Assembly: GCF_036090055.1 (NCBI RefSeq)
Contig: NZ_CP107970.1
Coordinates: forward strand, 3,102,501 to 3,166,500
Direction of reading: 5' to 3'
Source of the DNA: Nocardioides sp. NBC_00368
Lineage (GTDB): Bacteria > Actinomycetota > Actinomycetes > Propionibacteriales > Nocardioidaceae
Length of the DNA stretch: 64,000 nt
Below the pieces are notes generated by a model that was given only the letters and a program-made list of their open reading frames with translations, did not search any database and was not told the origin of the DNA. The translations under genes were made by a program, and so were the position numbers. The number at the start of each line of letters is the position of its first letter. Positions within the stretch are counted from its first letter, which is position 1. This document shows positions 46,797 to 54,400 of this stretch, piece by piece.

Positions 46797-47539
46797 CTAC
46801 GTGATGGCCCGCCCGAATCGCGCCACGTAGTGCCAGACCCGCTTGACCGACTGCGCGTCATGGTCGCCGGACCGCGCGGCGTCGCCCAGAAGATCAGGCG
46901 TGAGTCACCCAGCGACCGTGCCAGGTCGACGTACTCCTGACCGCGGTAGCTCGGATCGAGGCCATCGGTGGCGACCCGGAACCCGGGATGCCACTCCACC
47001 GCGCAGCCGAGGTCACGAGCCGCCGACTCGACCTTCGTGTCTCGAAAGCACGGGTCGAGCACGACCGCCTCGACGTCCCGCTCGATCACGACGCCACCGT
47101 GCACGTGTGCCTCGACGCACTCGTCGAGGTCGTCGAAACCCGAGGCGTCGGCCATCGCGGACAGCTGCGGCAGCACCTCCGGGCCACCGAAGTCGGTCGG
47201 CTCGAGGACCGAGTCGGGGAAGCAGAAGGTGCACCGCTCCAGCACCTCGGCCCGGAGCCGGAGGTGGGCCGACCCGAACCGGATCGCGCCGCCGTAGGGA
47301 TCCTCACGGCGGTTCCACGCTCCGTAGACCGGCCGCTCACCGGCCGGCGCGTCGTCGTAGCGCCCGCCGAACAGCCGGCTCTCCCAGCGCCACCGGTCCC
47401 CTCCCCGATGCGCGGTCAACCCGCCGTTCGACGTGCCGGTCTCGAACTGCGACCGGTACCTCCCGTCTCGTGCCAGCGACTCGATCACCAGCCCGCCGGC
47501 GTACGGCCAGTCGGGGTGGAACTGGAGCGTGACGCTCAT
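46797..47539 (-). pseudogene. DUF3626 protein gene with a C-terminal frameshift
   Basis: From ATG 47539 the frame gives a DUF3626 protein: MSVTLQFHPDWPYAG, SQFETGTSNGGLTAHRGGDR, WESRLFGGRYDD, GSAHLRLRAEVLERCTFCFP, ECVEAHVHGGVVIERDVEAV, SLGDSRLIFWATPRG. After about 46868 the frame turns into a Ser/Arg-rich tail ending at 46793. The natural-looking end RSGDHDAQSVKRVWHYVARF, GRAIT is in another frame and stops at 46797. A one-base indel explains this. The protein may still fold. DUF3626 has no known function. ATGA overlap with the upstream glutaminase-like gene. Confidence 0.75.
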
Positions 47540-48198
47540 CGTCGTGCCAAGACCGCGCTCACGAACGCTCGCACGAGCGGGTGGACCGGAGCGCCGGCGA
47601 GGGCGCCGATGTGGGGCTGGAACATGCTGGTGACGTAGAACGGATGGTCTGGAAACTCCAGCACCTCCGCACCGGCGTCGTCGGCTGTGGCGCCGACGAC
47701 GACACCGATCTTCTCCAGCGCAGCGACAGCGTCGGCGGTCGGGGCGTAGTTGCAGAAGTGCATCCCGACGAACGGCTCCGGCTGCCAGCCGTCGAAGCGG
47801 GTGCCGGGGACCGGGGTCACCAGCCGCTCCTCGCCGTAGAGCGAGCAGGCGAGGGCGGCGACGGCATTGTCGTCTCCGGCACCGTCGGACTCGGCGTGGG
47901 TCGCCGCGGATCCGAGCACGTTGCGGGTCCATTCGAGCACCGCGTACTGCATCCCGGCGCACACCCCGAGGAACGGGATCTCCCGCTCCCGCACCGCGGT
48001 GAGAGCGTCGATCACCGCGGCGTCGGAGGCATAGGGCGAGCCCGGCACCAGCCAGACTCCGTCGTAGCCCGCGATATCGAACCCGGAGTCGGTCGGCACC
48101 CACTCCGTCTCGACCCCGAGCTCGGCCAGCTGCGGTCGCAGCGCGTTGAGCTCCTGATGGCTACGGTGTCCCCGGTCGTCGCCGAGCAGTGCGATCAT
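47536..48198 (-). CDS. CTP-synthase-like glutamine amidotransferase domain protein
   Basis: 220 aa from ATG 48198. A class I glutaminase fold most like the C-terminal half of PyrG: IALLGDDRGHRSHQELNALR, DGVWLVPGSPYASDAAVIDA, nucleophile elbow FLGVCAGMQYAVLEWTRNVL with the Cys, GMHFCNYAPTADAVAALEKI, and TSMFQPHIGALAGAPVHPLV where PyrG has QFHPE. The Glu of the triad is therefore not in its usual place. It lacks the synthase domain. Couples translationally (ATGA) to the DUF3626 gene, suggesting one two-protein system. Amide donor role inferred. Confidence 0.82.
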   Translation of the reverse strand: MIALLGDDRGHRSHQELNALRPQLAELGVETEWVPTDSGFDIAGYDGVWLVPGSPYASDAAVIDALTAVREREIPFLGVCAGMQYAVLEWTRNVLGSAATHAESDGAGDDNAVAALACSLYGEERLVTPVPGTRFDGWQPEPFVGMHFCNYAPTADAVAALEKIGVVVGATADDAGAEVLEFPDHPFYVTSMFQPHIGALAGAPVHPLVRAFVSAVLARR

Positions 48199-48239
48199 GC
48201 GCCGAATCCTCGCAGCCACGCAGGGCTCGATCCAACCGA

Positions 48240-50045
48240 TTACTCCGGCTTGATGCCCAGCCGGTCGAGCTCCTCGTCGATGACCGCGGGGTCCAGCTTC
48301 TGGAAGACCGGGGTGGGCTTGGCGACCGGGGTACCGACGACGATCGGGTGGCGCTGCCACGCGGGCGCGCCGGCGTAGTCGCCGGTGATGATCGGGTAGG
48401 GCTTACCGGTGTCGAGGTCCTCGACCTCCTCGATGCGAGGCATCGGGGCCACCTCTCCCTTGCCGCCGAGGGCCTTGTCGATCTCGTTGGCGGAGAACGG
48501 CAGGAACGGGGACAGGATCAGGTTGAGGTCGGCGACGCACTGCGCCATCACGTGCAGCACGGTGCCGAGACGCTCGCGGTCCTCGGGAGCCTTGGCGAGC
48601 TTCCACGGCTCCAGGTCGGTGACGTACTTGTTGACCTCGCCGACGGCCCGCATCGCCTCGCCGATCGCCTGCTTCTGCCGGTGGCGGCCGATCAGGTCGC
48701 CCACCGTGGCGAACGCGCCGCCGACGGTGTCCAGGATCGCCCGGTCCGCCTCCGTGAGGGCCCCAGCAGCGGGCAGCTCGCCGAAGTTCTTCGCGATCAG
48801 GGTGGCGGTGCGGTTGACCAGGTTGCCCCAGCCGGCGACGAGCTCGTCGTTCGTACGCCGCACGAACTCCGCCCAGGTGAAGTCGGAGTCGTTCGACTCG
48901 GGGCCGGCGGCGGCCACGAAGTAGCGGAACGCGTCGGGCTGGTAGCGCGAGAGGAGGTCGCGCACGTAGATGACGATCTTCTTCGAGGAGGAGAACTTCT
49001 TGCCCTCCATCGTCAGGTACTCGCTCGAGACGACCTCGGTCGGCAGGTTGAGCACGCCGTACGAACCGGGCTCACCGCCCTTCGACCCCTGACCGTTGTA
49101 GGCGATCAGCTCGGCCGGCCAGATCTGGGCGTGGAAGACGATGTTGTCCTTGCCCATGAAGTAGTACGACAGTGCCTCGGGATCGCGCCACCACCGCCGC
49201 CACGCTTCCGGGTCACCGGAGCGACGGGCCCACTCGATCGAGGCGGACAGATAGCCGATGACGGCGTCGAACCAGACGTACATCCGCTTGGTCGGGTTGT
49301 CGCGCCAGCCGTCGAGCGGCACCTTGATGCCCCAGTCGATGTCGCGCGTCATCGCGCGCGGGCGGATCTCCTTGAGGATGTTCTGGCTGAACCGGATGAC
49401 GTTGGGACGCCACAGGCCGGTCTGCTCGCGCTCGTCGAGGAACGCGTGCAGCGCGTCGGCCAGCGCGGGCAGGTCGAGGAAGAAGTGCTGGGTCTCGATG
49501 AACTCCGGGGTCTCGCCGTTGATCTTGGAGACCGGGTTGATCAGCTGGTCCGGGTCGAGCTGGTTGCCGCAGGTGTCGCACTGGTCACCGCGGGCCCCGT
49601 CGGCCCCACAGATCGGGCAGGTGCCCTCGATGTAGCGGTCCGGCAGCGTCCGGCCGGTCGACGGCGAGATCGCACCCTTGGAGGTCTGCTCGACGAAGTA
49701 GCCGTTGTTGTAGACCCCGAGGAACAGCTCCTGCACCACCGAGTGGTGGTTGGCCGAGGTGGTCCGGGTGTAGAGGTCGTACGTCAGGCCGAGCGAGGTC
49801 AGGTCCTCGACGATGATCCGGTGGTTCTTGTCGACGAGCTCCTGGGGTGTCACGCCCGCCTCGTCGGCGGCGATCAGGATCGGGGTGCCGTGCTCGTCGG
49901 AGCCGGAGACCATGAGCACGTCGTGGCCCGCCATCCGCATGTACCGACTGAAGACGTCGGAGGGCACGCCGAAACCGGCGACATGGCCGATGTGGCGCGG
50001 GCCGTTGGCGTACGGCCAGGCGACTGCGGACAGAACATTGCTCAT
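48240..50045 (-). CDS. metG: Methionyl-tRNA synthetase
   Basis: 601 aa from ATG 50045 (TAGGAT 7 nt upstream). Class I synthetase: HIGH-type motif WPYANGPRHIGHVAG, zinc knuckle TCPICGADGARGDQCDTCGN, KMSKS-type loop EGKKFSSSKKIVIYV, and the anticodon-binding helical domain (NELVAGWGNLVNRTATLI). No C-terminal tRNA-binding (EMAP-like) dimerisation domain. Charges tRNA-Met. Single-gene unit; terminates just before the glutaminase-like gene. Confidence 0.97.
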   Translation of the reverse strand: MSNVLSAVAWPYANGPRHIGHVAGFGVPSDVFSRYMRMAGHDVLMVSGSDEHGTPILIAADEAGVTPQELVDKNHRIIVEDLTSLGLTYDLYTRTTSANHHSVVQELFLGVYNNGYFVEQTSKGAISPSTGRTLPDRYIEGTCPICGADGARGDQCDTCGNQLDPDQLINPVSKINGETPEFIETQHFFLDLPALADALHAFLDEREQTGLWRPNVIRFSQNILKEIRPRAMTRDIDWGIKVPLDGWRDNPTKRMYVWFDAVIGYLSASIEWARRSGDPEAWRRWWRDPEALSYYFMGKDNIVFHAQIWPAELIAYNGQGSKGGEPGSYGVLNLPTEVVSSEYLTMEGKKFSSSKKIVIYVRDLLSRYQPDAFRYFVAAAGPESNDSDFTWAEFVRRTNDELVAGWGNLVNRTATLIAKNFGELPAAGALTEADRAILDTVGGAFATVGDLIGRHRQKQAIGEAMRAVGEVNKYVTDLEPWKLAKAPEDRERLGTVLHVMAQCVADLNLILSPFLPFSANEIDKALGGKGEVAPMPRIEEVEDLDTGKPYPIITGDYAGAPAWQRHPIVVGTPVAKPTPVFQKLDPAVIDEELDRLGIKPE

Positions 50046-50052
50046 GGGAAGC

Positions 50053-50058
50053 ATCCTA
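50053..50058 (-). promoter_or_regulatory. -10 element of leaderless metG
   Basis: TAGGAT, 7 nt before ATG 50045. Confidence 0.55.
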
Positions 50059-50090
50059 GTGAGCAGACGCCAGAGGTTTTATTCCGCGGC

Positions 50091-50346
50091 GCGCGACGCG
50101 GAGCGTCGCATCAAGGCCCGCGCTGAGCGTCCCTCGTCTGGACTGACCGCAGCGAGGAGCGCAGCGACGAGCGGAGGGCGGGAAGACGAGGGTTATAGCG
50201 AAGCGCGCGCGACGCGGAGCGTCGCATCAAGGCCCGCGCTGAGCGCCCCTCGTCTGGACTGACCGCAGCGAGGAGCGCAGCGACGAGCGGAGGGCGGGAA
50301 GACGAGGGTTACAGCGAAGCGCGCGCGACGCGGAGCGTCGCATCAG
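50091..50346. repeat. 116-bp tandem repeat of composite hairpins
   Basis: Two full units (50091-50206, 50207-50322) and a partial third (50323-50346), nearly identical. Each has hairpin GCGACGC-gga-GCGTCGC, then arms CCCTCGTCT (50131, 50247) and AGACGAGGG (50184, 50300) enclosing GCAGCGAGGAGCGCAGCGAC. The last partial copy overlaps the amidase stop codon. It fills the 297-bp gap between metG and the amidase gene. Confidence 0.88.
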
Positions 50347-51566
50347 GGATTGAACATCTGGTCGCGCTGGTAGGCGTACTTCCGGATCCACGGCAGCCAC
50401 TTGGCGAGCTGGGCGCCCGGGCAGGAGGTCTCGTTGGTGTGGAAGTGGCCGTCGATGACCCAGACCCGGACCCGCCGGCCGGCGGGGAACCTGTCGCTGC
50501 CCTGGGAGACGGTCTCGAGCGTGCCGCGCTCGTCGCGGCCGGCCATGTCGAGCTTCCAGGCCGCCATCCGCTCGGTCTTGATGAGGGCGTCGTCGGAGGG
50601 ACGTACGTTCTCGAAGTTGCCGATCAGGGCGATGCCCATCGACTGGTGGTTGAAGCCACGGGTGTGCGCGCCCTTGACGAGCCGGTCGATGCCGCCGGAG
50701 CGGCCCTCCCAGGCACGGCCGTACTTGTCGATGAGGAAGTTGTAGGCGATGTCGAACCACCCCAGTGACCTGGTGTGATAGCTGTAGATGCCGCGGATGA
50801 TCCCCGGCACGTCGCCCTTGGAGTAGTTGTTGCTCGTGGCGGTGTGGTGGATGTGGACCTGCTTCAGCGAGCTGTTGTACTCGGGACGGCCGTTGCGCCA
50901 GGAGTTGTTGGCTCCCCACTGCGACCGGGTGAAGATCACCGGCTTCGGCGCCCACTTCGGTCGTGACCGCGCGACCCGACCGTTCGGGGCACTTCCGCCG
51001 GCGCTGCCGTAGCCCAGGTCGTCGGCCTCCCGCTTCGGCGCCTTGACGTCCTCCTGCGGACCGGTGTTGATCAGGGTCAGCTTGAGATCCTTGGGCTGCG
51101 CGCCCTCGACCCGCACCTGTACGCCGCTGGCCCGGCCGGTCCACACCGGCTGGGTGCCCCGGCGCTCGACCTTGCCCCGCGCGGCCACGGCCTCCTCGGC
51201 ACCGTCGGGCAGGTCCTGCTGCAGCGGCAGCGGCTGCCACTCGCGCCACCGGTCCGACTTGCTCACCCGCACCTCGACCTGCGGCGTCTCCGCGCCGGTC
51301 CAGGACACCCCGACCATCGAGAACGTCGTCGTGTTCAGCTTCTCCGTCGCGGCCGCGTCGGCGGACCGCTCGGTCAGCCTCGGCGGCAGCTTCACGTCAC
51401 GGGTGGCGATGCCGTCCTCGAGCCGCGGCAGCTTGATCAGCTGCTCGTCCTGGTCGCCCTGTGCGGCCGCCGGGTCGATCGCCGACCCGATCGCAGGCAC
51501 GAGCATCGACGCGCCGAGAACGACAGCGGTCAGGGTCACGGTGATGACGCGGGGGAAGCGGGCCAT
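50343..51566 (-). CDS. Secreted PGRP/N-acetylmuramoyl-L-alanine amidase-like protein
   Basis: 407 aa with a signal peptide (ends near IDPAAAQG). A ~130-residue external region precedes an amidase_2/PGRP domain: VIFTRSQWGANNSWRNGRPE, zinc ligands in VHIHHTATSNNYSKGDVPG, IAYNFLIDKYGRAWEGRSGG, NHQSMGIALIGNFENVRPS, and HFHTNETSCPGAQLAKWLPW with the last His and Cys/zinc ligand. Cleaves the stem peptide from muramic acid. Frequent in Nocardioides-like and Streptomyces genomes. A repeat abuts its stop. Confidence 0.92.
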   Translation of the reverse strand: MARFPRVITVTLTAVVLGASMLVPAIGSAIDPAAAQGDQDEQLIKLPRLEDGIATRDVKLPPRLTERSADAAATEKLNTTTFSMVGVSWTGAETPQVEVRVSKSDRWREWQPLPLQQDLPDGAEEAVAARGKVERRGTQPVWTGRASGVQVRVEGAQPKDLKLTLINTGPQEDVKAPKREADDLGYGSAGGSAPNGRVARSRPKWAPKPVIFTRSQWGANNSWRNGRPEYNSSLKQVHIHHTATSNNYSKGDVPGIIRGIYSYHTRSLGWFDIAYNFLIDKYGRAWEGRSGGIDRLVKGAHTRGFNHQSMGIALIGNFENVRPSDDALIKTERMAAWKLDMAGRDERGTLETVSQGSDRFPAGRRVRVWVIDGHFHTNETSCPGAQLAKWLPWIRKYAYQRDQMFNP

Positions 51567-51643
51567 ACCCTTGATTTTGGAGAATCAAGCGTCCGACATG
51601 CCGCAAACGCATGTGTTCGGTGTGTCGCTTGAGACCGCTGTGA

Positions 51644-52201
51644 CTAGTGCGACGAGGCCGATACGAACGGCACCGGCCTCCCGGCGTACGCCGCCAGGTG
51701 CTCGTAGGCACCCGATCCCTCCGGCGCCGAGAGCGCGTTGGCGAAGGCCCGTCCCTTGCGCTCCGGGCCGAGGATCCGGTCCATCGCGACGACCGCTCGC
51801 TGGGCGACCGCCTCGTCGAGGCCGTCGGTCGTCCGTCCGAGAGAGACCGCCAGGTCCCAGGTGTGGACCGCGATCTCTGCCGACTGCCAGTCGGGGTCGA
51901 CCATCACCATGTCGTCGGCCCGGACCTCGCGCCACAGGTTGATCAGTGCGTTGCCCCGGGTGCGCAGCTCCTCACCCAGGTTGACCGCGTAGTCCTCACG
52001 GCCGTCCCATCCCGGCGGCGAGCCCTGGAGCATCGTCACGAAGACGCGGGGCTGAGCGATCATGTGGTTGGCCAGCTTGCGCAGATCCCACTCCGGACAC
52101 GGCGTCGGCCTGGTCAGGTCGTCCGCCGTGACGGTGTCGAGAAGCTCTGCTGCCTGCGTCAGTGCCCGCTGCAGCGCGAACACACCCATCTGGTCAACCA
52201 C
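51644..52201 (-). CDS. TIGR03086 family metal-binding protein (DinB/MDMPI fold), copy 1
   Basis: 185 aa from GTG 52201 (ATG 52189 possible). Family signature RPTPCPEWDLRKLANHMIAQ (first His), and EIAVHTWDLAVSLGRTTDGL (second His), with FANALSAPEGSGAYEHLAAY at the end. Folds like mycothiol-dependent maleylpyruvate isomerase N-domain; probably a metal- and mycothiol-linked enzyme of unknown substrate. 12 bp downstream of its paralogue. Confidence 0.88.
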   Translation of the reverse strand: MVDQMGVFALQRALTQAAELLDTVTADDLTRPTPCPEWDLRKLANHMIAQPRVFVTMLQGSPPGWDGREDYAVNLGEELRTRGNALINLWREVRADDMVMVDPDWQSAEIAVHTWDLAVSLGRTTDGLDEAVAQRAVVAMDRILGPERKGRAFANALSAPEGSGAYEHLAAYAGRPVPFVSASSH

Positions 52202-52213
52202 ATGACCATGGTG

Positions 52214-52765
52214 TCAGGAGACCTGCCGTCCGGCGAAAGCAGCCAGCCGCTCGTACGCCCCAGCACCCTCGGGCGCCGCCACCTCGGGAGCGAACGCTCC
52301 CTCGCGCATCTCCGGCTTCAGGCTCGCCTGCATGAACTCCAGACCCACCTCGGCCAGCTCCGGGTCGAGCTCGGAGGACGGGACGCCGAGCGCCTGCGCG
52401 AGGTCCCAGGAGTGCACGGCGTACTCGGCCACGATCATGCCGAGCGGCACCGACGCGCCGCCCTCCCAGCCGTCAGGGCCGGTGCCCTGGTCCCAGGCGT
52501 GCAGCACGTCGTCGGCCCCGACCTTGAACGCCGGCCCCCAGCTCTCGCTGACGTGCGGGGTCGGCGCGCTCCAGTCGGGCTGACCGCCACGAAGCATCGT
52601 GACGAAGTTGGGGCCGTCCGCGATCACGTGGTCCGCCAGCGCGCCGACGTCCCACTGGTTGCACGGCGTCGGCCGCGAGACGGTGTCGGCGTGCACCCGG
52701 TCGAGCAGGTCGCCGGTCTGGTCCAGCGCCCTCGAGAGAATTCCTGCCTCGTCTGAAGTAGTCAC
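52214..52765 (-). CDS. TIGR03086 family metal-binding protein, copy 2
   Basis: 183 aa from GTG 52765 (TACGTT 6 nt upstream). RPTPCNQWDVGALADHVIAD, EYAVHSWDLAQALGVPSSEL and FAPEVAAPEGAGAYERLAAF match copy 1 in order. Tandem duplication within one transcript. Next to a mycothiol-type DsbA reductase, which supports a low-molecular-weight thiol link. Confidence 0.88.
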   Translation of the reverse strand: MTTSDEAGILSRALDQTGDLLDRVHADTVSRPTPCNQWDVGALADHVIADGPNFVTMLRGGQPDWSAPTPHVSESWGPAFKVGADDVLHAWDQGTGPDGWEGGASVPLGMIVAEYAVHSWDLAQALGVPSSELDPELAEVGLEFMQASLKPEMREGAFAPEVAAPEGAGAYERLAAFAGRQVS

Positions 52766-52827
52766 CCTGCCAACGTACGACCGGATGACCTCGGCGTCAC
52801 CGCCAAATTCCGTCCTGACCGGCGAGC

Positions 52828-53451
52828 TCAGCTGAAGTCGAGGTCGTGCACCCGGGCGCGCTTGAGCTCGTAGACGTAGGGGTAGGCCGTGATCAGCTGG
52901 AACCCGTCCCAGAGCTTTCCGGCCTCCTCACCCTTGGGTGCCTTGGAGATGACCGGACCGAAGAAGGCCGAGCCGTTCATCGCGATCGTCGGGGTGCCCA
53001 CGTCGTTGCCGACCTGGTCCATGCCCTCGTGGTGCGACTTCGCGATGGCCTCGTCGTAGCCGGAGTCGTCCATCGCGTCGGCAAGCTCGACGGGCAGCCC
53101 CACCGAGGCCAGCGCCTCCTCGATCAGCGCGCGGTCGAAGTCGCGGCCCTCGACGTGACGACGGGTGCCCAGCGCGGTGTAGATCTCGGCGAGCTTCTCC
53201 TGCCCGTACTCGTTCTGCACCGCCATGCAGACCCGCACCGGGCCCCACGCGGTCGAGAGCATCTTCCGGTAGTCCTCGGGGATGTCCTTGTCCTGGTTGA
53301 GGTACGCCAGGCTCATGATGTGCCACGTCACCTCGACGTCGCGCACCTTCTCCACCTCGAGGATCCAGCGCGAGGTGATCCAGGCGAACGGACAGGCGGG
53401 GTCGAACCAGAAGTCGGCGGCGGTCTTCTCGGCGGGAGTGGTCTGCGTCAT
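52828..53451 (-). CDS. DsbA-family oxidoreductase, mycothiol-dependent nitroreductase (Rv2466c) type
   Basis: 207 aa from ATG 53451. Thioredoxin fold with the active-site segment FWFDPACPFAWITSRWILEV (single Cys, C-P-F-A, close to CPWA of Rv2466c), a helical insertion, and the cis-Pro region NDVGTPTIAMNGSAFFGPVI. Rv2466c-type enzymes use mycothiol to reduce nitro compounds. Divergent from an L,D-transpeptidase gene. Confidence 0.9.
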   Translation of the reverse strand: MTQTTPAEKTAADFWFDPACPFAWITSRWILEVEKVRDVEVTWHIMSLAYLNQDKDIPEDYRKMLSTAWGPVRVCMAVQNEYGQEKLAEIYTALGTRRHVEGRDFDRALIEEALASVGLPVELADAMDDSGYDEAIAKSHHEGMDQVGNDVGTPTIAMNGSAFFGPVISKAPKGEEAGKLWDGFQLITAYPYVYELKRARVHDLDFS

Positions 53452-53543
53452 GTCGAGACTCAACCACCGCTTCCCAGGTTCTGTTCCGGACTCGTTACCG
53501 CTACCCGCAGGTAAGCCCTTTCATACCCCACTAGGCTTCCGCG

Positions 53544-53564
53544 GTCCGATCGCTCGGATCGGAC
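53544..53564 (+). other. Hairpin in the L,D-transpeptidase leader
   Basis: GTCCGATC-GCTCG-GATCGGAC, perfect 8-bp stem with 5-nt loop, 28 bp before the start codon; could be an operator or 5' UTR structure. Confidence 0.5.
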
Positions 53565-53591
53565 AAGACCCCCACGAAGGAGAGAGGTCTC

Positions 53592-54323
53592 GTGAGACTC
53601 TCGATCGACCGGAGAACAGGCCTGATCGGCGGTGTCGTCGCCGTCGTGGCGACCGCCGCTGCCATGTTCTCGCTTCTGCCCTCGAACGCCGGCGCCGCGA
53701 CGACGGTGGTCCTCGACGGCGTCTCGGTCTCCGTCCCCTACGGCGGCGCTCAGGTCGTCACCGTGAACCGCTCGTCCGGGACGTACGCCAACGTCCGGTT
53801 CTGGGTGAAGGTCGACGGGAAGTGGACCCAGAAGTTCATGACCACCAAGGGGCGTATCGGCTCCGGCGGGCTCGTTCCGCGCGACCAGCGCAAGCAGGGC
53901 ACGAGCACCACCCCGATGGGCACCTTCAGCCTGATGTCGACCTTCGGCACCCACGCCAAGGCCAGCACCCAGAAGCTGAACCACATCAAGATCACCAGCG
54001 AGTCCTACTGGGTCCAGGACAACAACTCGGCCTACTACAACCGCTACCGCCTCAAGTCCCAGGGCGGCTTCCGCTACTGGCTCCCGGCCAGCGACGTGAA
54101 CAGCTCCGAGCGGCTGGCGGCCTACCCGACGCAGTACGAGTACGCGGTCGTCATCAAGTACAACTACGACAACCCCGTCCGCTACCGCGGTGCCGGGATC
54201 TTCCTGCACGTCAACGGCTCGGGTGCGACCGGCGGCTGCGTCAGCGTGCCGCGCTGGATGATGAAGGAGTACTTCAACCTCCTCGACCCCACCAAGAAGC
54301 CGGTCATCGCCATCGGCGCCTGA
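53592..54323 (+). CDS. Secreted L,D-transpeptidase (YkuD) family protein
   Basis: 243 aa from GTG 53592 (GGAGAGAGG upstream). Signal peptide to about residue 35 (NAGAATT). YkuD features: STTPMGTFSLMSTFGTHAKA, and the catalytic HVNGSGATGGCVSVPRWMM (His and Cys of HxnG...SxGC). Forms 3-3 cross-links or attaches proteins to peptidoglycan. Single gene ending in a strong terminator. Confidence 0.92.
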   Translation: MRLSIDRRTGLIGGVVAVVATAAAMFSLLPSNAGAATTVVLDGVSVSVPYGGAQVVTVNRSSGTYANVRFWVKVDGKWTQKFMTTKGRIGSGGLVPRDQRKQGTSTTPMGTFSLMSTFGTHAKASTQKLNHIKITSESYWVQDNNSAYYNRYRLKSQGGFRYWLPASDVNSSERLAAYPTQYEYAVVIKYNYDNPVRYRGAGIFLHVNGSGATGGCVSVPRWMMKEYFNLLDPTKKPVIAIGA

Positions 54324-54344
54324 CGCGCCCAACCAAGAGAATCA

Positions 54345-54379
54345 CCGTGGGCCGGAGCGAGGATCGCTCCGGCCCACGG
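54345..54379. terminator. Strong bidirectional terminator
   Basis: Perfect 16-bp stem CCGTGGGCCGGAGCGA / TCGCTCCGGCCCACGG, loop GGA, between convergent transpeptidase and CHAP genes. Confidence 0.85.
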
Positions 54380-54400
54380 CCCATTTGGACGGAAGATCGG

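Noticed and set aside
48189..50126. 645-aa plus-strand frame opposite metG
   Set aside because: Shadow frame; metG on the other strand has complete synthetase motifs.
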